DNA of 64,000 nucleotides from CAZBWP01 sp964630265 (GTDB lineage Bacteria; Pseudomonadota; Alphaproteobacteria; Rhodospirillales; Defluviicoccaceae), in assembly GCA_964630265.1 (NCBI GenBank), contig CAZVRW010000011.1:1-64000 (forward strand), read 5' to 3'. Numbering within the stretch: position 1 is the first letter of the stretch; every line of letters starts with the position of its first letter. This document shows positions 58,125 through 64,000 of the stretch, piece after piece. A program made the translations under genes and the position numbers. The notes beneath the pieces were generated by a model. It worked only from the letters and a program-made list of their open reading frames with translations. It did not search any database and was not told the origin of the DNA.

Positions 58125-58832
58125 ATGGCCGTGATCCTGAACAGGACGTCGCGTGGCGCGGCGTGGCGGGCGGGCGCTCTCGCTCTCGCCCTGATGGTGT
58201 CGGCGTGCACGTCGACGGTGGAGAACTGGGAGGAGGTCAAGCCGCAGAAGCAGCCGCAGGTGCAGTCGGTCGACCACCATCACGCCGTGCAGTTCGCCGG
58301 GCGGTCGACCCGCCTGTCGACCTTCGAGGAACAGCAGCTCGCCCGTTTTCTCGCGTCGATCGGCGCCGCCGGGGAGAACCGGGTGGTGATCTCGCCGAGG
58401 ATCACCGCAACGGACAGCGCCGCCGCGGCGCAGACGGCCAGGGCGCGCGCCAACACCATCTCCCGCGTTCTCCGCACGCGGGGGTTCGATCCGGAGATCG
58501 TGCTGACGCCGACCGTGACGGCCGCCGGACCGTCGCGGGTGGACGTGGTGGTGCGGCAGTTTCTGGTGACGCTGCCACCGTGTCCGGACTGGACGGATCG
58601 GCCCGGATGGAATTTCGGAAATCAACCTTCAGGTAACTGGGGTTGTGCTACAGCAACAAATCTCGGGTTGATGGTTGCCGATCCTGGCGACCTGATCCGG
58701 GGTGCCGGACCGCAGCCGGCGACCGCTGAACCGCTCGTGTTGTCCATTGACCGGTACCGCCGCGATGAGATCAAGGAGTTGCAGGTCCAGACGACGACAG
58801 AAGTGCTGCCGGCGTCCGGCGGCGATGACTAG
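58125..58832 (+). CDS. cpaD: CpaD-family pilus assembly lipoprotein
   Basis: A 235-residue predicted lipoprotein whose signal ends in the lipobox MVSAC. The family core includes HHHAVQFAGRSTRLSTFEEQQ and a Cys-containing C-terminal part (LPPCPDWTDRPGWNFGNQPS, then NWGCATATNLGLMVADP), characteristic of CpaD. It acts with the secretin in the outer membrane. The gene order cpaC-cpaD-cpaE matches alphaproteobacterial loci. The chosen start (58125) follows GGGGAGA. Confidence 0.9.
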   Translation: MAVILNRTSRGAAWRAGALALALMVSACTSTVENWEEVKPQKQPQVQSVDHHHAVQFAGRSTRLSTFEEQQLARFLASIGAAGENRVVISPRITATDSAAAAQTARARANTISRVLRTRGFDPEIVLTPTVTAAGPSRVDVVVRQFLVTLPPCPDWTDRPGWNFGNQPSGNWGCATATNLGLMVADPGDLIRGAGPQPATAEPLVLSIDRYRRDEIKELQVQTTTEVLPASGGDD

Positions 58833-58863
58833 CTCCCTTCGTCAACCATGGTGAAATCGAGAC

Positions 58864-60102
58864 ATGTCGGCCCCATCCCCCTCCGCGAGTAAAGTCGCCG
58901 TCAAGGCGGAGCACGTCGCGCCGCCGCCGAGCTTCTTCGCGTTCGTGGGCGACGACGCGCTGAAGCGTGTGGTCACCGAAAGTGCCCGCCAGGGAGGCTT
59001 CGCCGACGCTGACGTCCAGATGGGCGACATCACCGTGGCGGCCGAGCGTCTGGCCGGGGTCGCCACGCCGAAGCGGCTCCTCGTCGATCTCGGCGGCTGC
59101 GCCGAGCCCATGCCGGCGCTGGAGAAACTGGCGTCGGTGTGTGATCAGGGCACGCGGGTGATCCTGGTCGGCGCCGCCAACGACGTGAATTTCTATCGCG
59201 CCTTGCTCGCCGCCGGGGTGGAGGACTACCTGGTCAAGCCGGTGCAGACCGAGGACCTGGTGGCGTTGTTCGCGCGGCTGAGCGAGACGCCGGTGATTCA
59301 GGAGCACGACGCCACGTTGGGCGACCTGCTCGTCGTCGTCGGCGCCCGCGGCGGCGTCGGGGCGACAACGACGGCCTCCAGCCTCGCCTGGATCTTCGCC
59401 CAGGAGTATGGCCTGCGCACCGCGCTCGTCGACCTGGATCTGCACTTCGGCGCGTGCGCCGTCGGCTTCGATGTGCAACCGGGCGGCGGCCTCCGGGAAG
59501 CGCTGGCCAACGCCACCCGTATCGACGAGTTGTTCGTCGAGCGGGCGATGCTGAAGATCACCGACTCGCTCTGGCTGCTGGCACCAAGCGACGAACTGGT
59601 GGAGGCCCAGGATTTCGATCCGGTGGCGCTGCAACGCCTGATCGAGACGCTGCGGCGCACCTTCCGCATGGTCGTCATCGATCTGCCGCGGACCGCGGCG
59701 CGCTCCACCGTCCCGTCCTTCGAGCCACCTTACACGATCGCGCTGATCAGCGATCCGAGCCTCGCCGGCCTCCGCGACACGGTCAAGCTGCGCACCTGGT
59801 GTCACAAGCTGGCGCCGGACGTGAACATCCACGTGGCCCTCAACCGCGTCGGTGCGGCCCCGGGCGGTGAACTCAGCAGCCAGGACTTCGAAACCAGCGC
59901 CAACCTCAAGCTGGCGTGCACGATCCCGCTGGAAGCCAAGTCGGCGGCGACCGCGGTGATGGAGGCGAAGCCGCTGGTTCGCGTGGCGCCGAAGAGCCGC
60001 GCCGCCAAGGCCTTGCGCACGTTCGCGACGGCCATCGCCGGGGCGCCGGCGGGCCGCGTCGAGGCGCCGCTGTGGCGGCGGATCGTGCGGGTCCGCCACT
60101 GA
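58864..60102 (+). CDS. cpaE: CpaE/TadZ, receiver-like ParA-family localisation factor
   Basis: A 412-residue protein. Residues about 20-140 form a degenerate receiver-like domain (FAFVGDDALKRVV, VILVGAANDVNFYRALLAAG). Then comes an atypical ParA-type ATPase domain: VVGARGGVGATTTASSLAW has Ala167 where the catalytic Walker Lys stands, plus ALVDLDLHFGACAVG and FRMVVIDLPRT. The altered P-loop is usual for this family, which marks the site of pilus assembly at the cell pole. It is followed, with a 1-bp overlap, by cpaF. Confidence 0.92.
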   Translation: MSAPSPSASKVAVKAEHVAPPPSFFAFVGDDALKRVVTESARQGGFADADVQMGDITVAAERLAGVATPKRLLVDLGGCAEPMPALEKLASVCDQGTRVILVGAANDVNFYRALLAAGVEDYLVKPVQTEDLVALFARLSETPVIQEHDATLGDLLVVVGARGGVGATTTASSLAWIFAQEYGLRTALVDLDLHFGACAVGFDVQPGGGLREALANATRIDELFVERAMLKITDSLWLLAPSDELVEAQDFDPVALQRLIETLRRTFRMVVIDLPRTAARSTVPSFEPPYTIALISDPSLAGLRDTVKLRTWCHKLAPDVNIHVALNRVGAAPGGELSSQDFETSANLKLACTIPLEAKSAATAVMEAKPLVRVAPKSRAAKALRTFATAIAGAPAGRVEAPLWRRIVRVRH

Positions 60103-61667
60103 TGTTCGGCCGGCGCCAGGCGGGCCCGGCTTGTGCCGCCGAGGCCAAGACCGCGACTCAGGCCGGTGCGGCTCCGGGGGGTACGACTCCGGCCGGTGTG
60201 ACTCCGGGCGGTGGCGCTCCTGGCGGCGCGACTGCCAACGGAGCGGGGCCGCTGCCGAGTGCCACGGCGGCAGCGGCGAGCAAGCCCGACGCGACGGCGT
60301 CACGGCCGTCGGCCGGACAGCGAGCCGCCCGCGCCGAGCCGGCGCCGAATGCCGCGGCCATCGCCGCGGCCAACGTCAGCCGCGAGATCGCCAGTTCGGT
60401 AAAACAGAAAATCGAGGCGGCGGTCCTCGATCGCCTCGAGATCGATCAGCTCTCCAACCTCGACCGTGGCGAGTTGCGCGACGAGCTCGCGGACATCGTT
60501 CCCGTGATCCTGGCCGAGAACAAGATCCAGTTGAACCGTTCGGAGCAGGATGCGCTGATCTCCATGCTGCTGGACGATATTCTCGGGCTCGGGCCGCTGG
60601 AGACGCTGCTCGCCGACGAATCGGTCACCGACATCATGGTCAACGGCCCGAACCAGGTCTACGTGGAACGCAACGGCAAGCTGGTCCTCAGCGACGTGAC
60701 GTTCCGCGACAATCAGCACGTCATGAATATCGCGGCGCGCATCGTCACTGCGGTGGGTCGGCGCTGCGACGAGGCGACGCCGCTGGCCGATGCCCGGCTC
60801 GCCGACGGCTCGCGCGTCAACGTCATCATTCCGCCGATCGCCCTCGATGGCGCCTCCATTTCCATCCGCAAATTCGCCAAGCAGAAGATCACGCTGGAGA
60901 AGATGGCGGAGCAGGGCAACATCTCGCACGAGATGGCGACGGTGCTGAAGATCGCGTCCCGCTGCCGGCTGAACACACTGATCTCCGGGGGCACCGGCTC
61001 GGGCAAGACGACGCTGCTCAACGCCCTGTCAAGGATGATCGATCCGGGCGAGCGGGTGCTCACCATCGAGGACGCGGCGGAGTTGCAGCTGCAGCAGCCG
61101 CACGTCGTCCGCCTGGAGACACGGCCGCCAAGCCTGGAGGGCAGCGGCGAGATCACCCAGCGCGATCTCGTGCGCAACGCGCTGCGGATGCGCCCCGACC
61201 GCATCATCCTCGGTGAGATCCGCGCCGGCGAGGCGCTCGACATGTTGCAGGCGATGAACACCGGCCACGATGGCTCCATGTGCACCATCCACGCCAACCG
61301 GCCGCGCGAGGCCTTGACGCGGCTGGAGAACATGGTGGCGATGACCGGCGTCAAGTTGCCCAACGAGGCGGTGCGCTCGCAGATCGCCGGGGCGGTCAAC
61401 ATGATCATCCAGATCTCGCGCATGCGTGACGGCGTCCGCCGTGTCACGCAGATCACCGAGGTCGTCGGCATGGAGGGCGAGATCGTCACGCTCCAGGATC
61501 TGTTCATGTTCCAGTTCACCGGTGAGGACGAGACGGGGCGGCTGCGCGGCGAGTTCCGCTCCAGCGGTCTTCGGCCACACTTCCTGCAGCGCGCCGAATA
61601 CTTCGGCCTCGACGCCGAGCTGCTCGAGGCCATTTCGTTCGACGATTCGCGCGGAATGGCCGCATGA
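60102..61667 (+). CDS. cpaF: Secretion ATPase CpaF/TadA
   Basis: Hexameric motor of the Tad system, 521 residues. The first 85 residues are a low-complexity Ala/Gly/Pro-rich segment typical of CpaF. The N-terminal domain includes LGLGPLETLLADESVTDIMV and PNQVYVERNGKLVLSD. The ATPase core has Walker A ISGGTGSGKTTLLNAL (Lys302), the Asp box LTIEDAAELQLQQPHVVRLE, Walker B DRIILGEIRAGEALDMLQAM and the His box GHDGSMCTIHANRPREAL. All catalytic motifs are intact. It starts at the TGATG junction with cpaE. Confidence 0.96.
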   Translation: MFGRRQAGPACAAEAKTATQAGAAPGGTTPAGVTPGGGAPGGATANGAGPLPSATAAAASKPDATASRPSAGQRAARAEPAPNAAAIAAANVSREIASSVKQKIEAAVLDRLEIDQLSNLDRGELRDELADIVPVILAENKIQLNRSEQDALISMLLDDILGLGPLETLLADESVTDIMVNGPNQVYVERNGKLVLSDVTFRDNQHVMNIAARIVTAVGRRCDEATPLADARLADGSRVNVIIPPIALDGASISIRKFAKQKITLEKMAEQGNISHEMATVLKIASRCRLNTLISGGTGSGKTTLLNALSRMIDPGERVLTIEDAAELQLQQPHVVRLETRPPSLEGSGEITQRDLVRNALRMRPDRIILGEIRAGEALDMLQAMNTGHDGSMCTIHANRPREALTRLENMVAMTGVKLPNEAVRSQIAGAVNMIIQISRMRDGVRRVTQITEVVGMEGEIVTLQDLFMFQFTGEDETGRLRGEFRSSGLRPHFLQRAEYFGLDAELLEAISFDDSRGMAA

Positions 61668-62662
61668 GCCCCGACCTCGCCCTGCTGCCCATCGTCGTCG
61701 GCGTCGGCCTATTCGTCGGCTGCGCAGTGATGCTGTTGATGAACCTGGGGCAGCGCGGTCAGGCACTCGACAAGCGCGCCCACCGCCTGATCGAGGACAT
61801 GCACAAGACGCCGCGCAAGGTCGTCGACGAGTCGGATCGACGGGCGCAGCGCCGCCGCAACGAAGTGAAACGCCAGCAGAGTCTCGATGGCAGGCTGACG
61901 GCTCTGTTGCCGGACCCGGCGTTCCTGCGCCTCAAGATCGCGCGCACCGGCCATGCCATGTCCCCGTGGACGTTTTTCGGCGCCTGCCTGGCGCTGGCAG
62001 CAGTCGTCATCGTCGTGCTTTCGGTGCTCGTCCACCAGCCGCCGATGATCGCCGGACCGGCCGGTGTGGTTGTCGGCTTCGGGCTGCCCTACATGGTGCT
62101 CGGATTTCTGGCCAAGCGCCGGTTGACCCGCTTCGTCAACATGATGCCCGAGGCCATCGACGTCATCGTGCGCGGCGTGCGGTCGGGGCTGCCGGTGACC
62201 GAGGCGATCGCCACCGTCTCGCGCGAGATGGAGGACCCGATCGGCACGGAATTCCGCCGGATCATCGATATCTATCGGCTCGGGCGTCCGCTGGGGCAGG
62301 CGCTCACCGAAGCGGCGCAGCGCCTGAACGTTCCTGAGTTCAACTTTCTCGTCGTGGCGTTGTCCATCCAGCAGGAGACCGGCGGCAACCTGTCGGAGAC
62401 GCTGGCCAATCTCGCCGATATCATCCGCAAGCGACGACAGCTTCGGCTCAAGGTGAAGGCGCTGACCGGTGAAGCGAAAGCCAGCGCCGCCGTCGTCGGC
62501 TCCCTGCCTTTCCTGCTGTTCCTCGTCATCAGTTTCCTGAATCCCGGTTACACAGATGTCTTCTTTGAAGACTCGCGGGGCAACATCATGCTGGCCGCGG
62601 GGCTGACCTCGATGTTTATCGGGATGGGCATCATGTACAAGCTCGCCAATTTCGATTTCTGA
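61664..62662 (+). CDS. tadB: Tad inner-membrane platform protein TadB
   Basis: A 332-residue type II secretion F-domain protein. One N-terminal helix, a basic cytoplasmic stretch, then two central helices and MPEAIDVIVRGVRSGLPVTEA. EMEDPIGTEFRRI and IQQETGGNLSETLANLADII, the GG(N)L motif of this family, follow. A hydrophobic pair near the C-terminus closes the protein. The ATG overlaps the cpaF stop by 4 bp. It forms the membrane platform with TadC. Confidence 0.94.
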   Translation: MSPDLALLPIVVGVGLFVGCAVMLLMNLGQRGQALDKRAHRLIEDMHKTPRKVVDESDRRAQRRRNEVKRQQSLDGRLTALLPDPAFLRLKIARTGHAMSPWTFFGACLALAAVVIVVLSVLVHQPPMIAGPAGVVVGFGLPYMVLGFLAKRRLTRFVNMMPEAIDVIVRGVRSGLPVTEAIATVSREMEDPIGTEFRRIIDIYRLGRPLGQALTEAAQRLNVPEFNFLVVALSIQQETGGNLSETLANLADIIRKRRQLRLKVKALTGEAKASAAVVGSLPFLLFLVISFLNPGYTDVFFEDSRGNIMLAAGLTSMFIGMGIMYKLANFDF

Positions 62663-62677
62663 GGGAGCCGTCGGAGC

Positions 62678-63634
62678 ATGGACATGGTGTCGCAGGAGCT
62701 GTTGCTGGTGATGATGGCGGCGATGACGGCCGGCGGCGTCATCGTCGCGGCGTCCATGGTGCTGGCGCCGCGCAAGCCGCTGGTGCGGCGCGCGCAACGC
62801 ATGCTCGATCCGGCGGCGGCGAAGCGGGCAGCGCGGAGCCATGCCGCCGCGGCCAGCGCCGAGAGACCGACGCTGGCGGTGCTGACCAAGCGGCTGGCGC
62901 GGCGCTTCGAGGGTCTGCGCGAGCATGCCGGCGGGGAGGCGGCGACGCGGTTGAGCCGTGCCGGCTGGCGCAGCAAGGATGCCGTCGTGCTGTTCGTCTG
63001 CGCCCGCATCGCCCTGCCGTTTCTTGGTGGCGGCGTGGCCGTGCTGCTGGTCAACGTGCTGAACGTCTTTCCGCTCAGTGAGCAGATGCAGCGGCTGGCC
63101 CCGGTCGTCGGCGTGCTGATCGGCTTCGTGTTGCCCGGCTACTATGTCGGCCGGTCCATCGACAAGCGCGAAAAACTCATCCAGCGGGCGCTGCCCAACG
63201 GCCTCGACCTGCTCGTCATCTGCGCCGAGGCCGGGCTCTCCCTGGATTTCGCCCTGCAGCGCGTGGCGCTTGAGCTGGAAGGCTCGGATGCCGCGATTGC
63301 GGACGAGTTCGCGGTCACGGCACTGGAGCGCCGGCTGCTGCCGGAGCGTCGCAAGGCCCTCGACAATCTGGCGAAACGCTGCCAACTGCCGGCGGTGAAA
63401 GCCCTGGTCCAGACACTGGTTCAGGCCGAGGAATACGGCACGCCGTTGTCCCAGTCGTTGCGCGTGCTCTCCACCGAACTGCGCGCCGAGCGGATGCTCA
63501 AGGCGGAGTCGAAAGCCGCCAAGACGCCGGTGGTGATGACCGTGCCGCTGGTGCTGTTCATCATGCCGGCGCTGTTCATCGTGTTGATCGGCCCCGGGCT
63601 GCTGCAGACGATCGACTCGCTCTCCGGCATGTGA
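62678..63634 (+). CDS. tadC: Tad inner-membrane platform protein TadC
   Basis: A 318-residue partner of TadB. Signatures are LPNGLDLLVICAEAGLSLDF, VQAEEYGTPLSQSLRVLSTE and AESKAAKTPVVMTVPLVLF, followed by the last hydrophobic stretch PALFIVLIGPGLLQ. It lies 15 bp after tadB and is the last gene of the operon before two hairpins. Confidence 0.94.
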   Translation: MDMVSQELLLVMMAAMTAGGVIVAASMVLAPRKPLVRRAQRMLDPAAAKRAARSHAAAASAERPTLAVLTKRLARRFEGLREHAGGEAATRLSRAGWRSKDAVVLFVCARIALPFLGGGVAVLLVNVLNVFPLSEQMQRLAPVVGVLIGFVLPGYYVGRSIDKREKLIQRALPNGLDLLVICAEAGLSLDFALQRVALELEGSDAAIADEFAVTALERRLLPERRKALDNLAKRCQLPAVKALVQTLVQAEEYGTPLSQSLRVLSTELRAERMLKAESKAAKTPVVMTVPLVLFIMPALFIVLIGPGLLQTIDSLSGM

Positions 63635-63637
63635 GGG

Positions 63638-63682
63638 GGCGGCGCTCAGCCGCCATGTCGCTCTGGGCGGCGCTCAGCCGCC
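63638..63682. terminator. Twin hairpins after tadC
   Basis: GGCGGCGCTCAGCCGCC occurs twice, at 63638-63654 and 63666-63682, each a 6-bp stem with a 5-nt loop. The second overlaps the last codons of the convergent minus-strand gene. The duplicated arrangement between convergent genes suggests a bidirectional transcription end, though no T-run is present. Confidence 0.6.
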
Positions 63683-64000
63683 ATGCGCCTCAAGAAATTT
63701 TTCCATGTGGAAGCGGCGCTGGTCGGGCGGATAGGCGAAGCTGCTGCCCACCGGGCAGGCGGCTCGGGCACGGCAACCGGCGTCCCGGCAGGCGCCGCCG
63801 GCGGGCGTGGTGACGTGGCGGACGCAGGCGGCCACGTCGTAGCGATCGTGACCGATGGCGTCCACCGGACAGCCGCTGAGACAGGGGCGGTCGGTGCAGG
63901 CATCGCACGGGCTCGGTCGCGCGGCCGGCGGTGGCACCGGCAGCCGCCGCGGCAACACCAGCGCCGCCCGGAGCGCGTGCCAGAGCCCGGCCTCGGCATC
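63674..64000 (-). CDS. 4Fe-4S ferredoxin-type protein, C-terminal part (cut by window edge)
   Basis: The last 108 codons of a gene whose start is beyond the window. Cysteine motifs CDACTDRPCLSGCPVDAI and, after a spacer, CRDAGCRARAACPVG suggest iron-sulfur binding; the first is a classical ferredoxin-like CxxCxxxxCxxxCP. The C-terminus ends SFAYPPDQRRFHMEKFLEAH. Small proteins of this pattern occur in alphaproteobacteria, but I cannot name the family. An internal GTG at 63958 is not needed as a start because the frame stays open to the edge. Confidence 0.65.
   Translation of the reverse strand, partial: DAEAGLWHALRAALVLPRRLPVPPPAARPSPCDACTDRPCLSGCPVDAIGHDRYDVAACVRHVTTPAGGACRDAGCRARAACPVGSSFAYPPDQRRFHMEKFLEAHGG

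Overview
This 64 kb window is from a high-GC bacterium and is almost certainly chromosomal. The gene set points to an alphaproteobacterium, probably Rhodospirillales-like: argS, a SPOR-domain protein, nagZ, scpAB, tatABC, serS, surE, pcm and nlpD in one run; a ccoNOQP-ccoGHIS respiratory cluster; a TAXI-type TRAP transporter; and a CpaA-F/TadBC pilus locus. This placement is inferred from gene content and order, not from a database search. A run of exactly 100 N at 22376-22475 marks an assembly gap. I found no rRNA, tRNA, CRISPR array, transposase or prophage gene.

Layout. 69-3832 (minus strand): phosphoribulokinase, transketolase and ribulose-phosphate epimerase, a ribulose-phosphate module whose kinase looks like the plant/cyanobacterial class. 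4396-17160 (minus strand): a tightly packed, mostly overlapping housekeeping block read as dgt, argS, SPOR protein, nagZ, M50 protease, scpA, scpB, tatA, tatB, tatC, serS, surE, pcm, nlpD. It is divergent from erpA-xth-GFA-family genes (17327-18927). 19019-19594: a pentapeptide-repeat protein. 19820-26864: a CoA-transferase, TAXI TRAP binding protein, fused TRAP permease, universal stress protein and acyl-CoA dehydrogenase, which together look like a system for importing a carboxylate, converting it to its CoA ester and oxidising it. 27010-29483: a DUF4242-nucleotide cyclase fusion and an exported alkaline phosphatase with a C-terminal sorting-like tail.

30117-38292 (minus strand): the cbb3 oxidase ccoNOQP followed by its assembly genes ccoGHIS, including a 52-residue ccoQ. 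38943-46735: an RlmI-like rRNA methyltransferase, a KefB-type antiporter, a glycosyltransferase, then a single-chain NfnA-NfnB-like flavoprotein followed 13 bp later by a reverse-type rubrerythrin. 46760-50010: FKBP isomerase, pirin, an orphan ParA ATPase and a ribbon-helix-helix partner. 50057-63634: a Tad (tight adherence, Flp pilus) locus with TadD on the opposite strand, a MarR regulator, three TadE/TadG-like proteins, two Flp pilins and CpaA-CpaF-TadB-TadC. The window ends inside a minus-strand 4Fe-4S protein.

The less ordinary signals lie mostly between genes. Several unrelated short tandem repeats (units of 10, 13, 13, 15 and 18 bp) sit in 5' regions. Phased A-tracts precede a glycosyltransferase. 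REP-like palindromes separate the two pilin genes. The 633-bp gap upstream of the phosphatase holds a Pho-box-like site, an inverted repeat, and a plus-strand intrinsic terminator next to a CCTCCTCCC motif, which suggests a small regulatory RNA or, read on the other strand, a 9-codon leader ORF.
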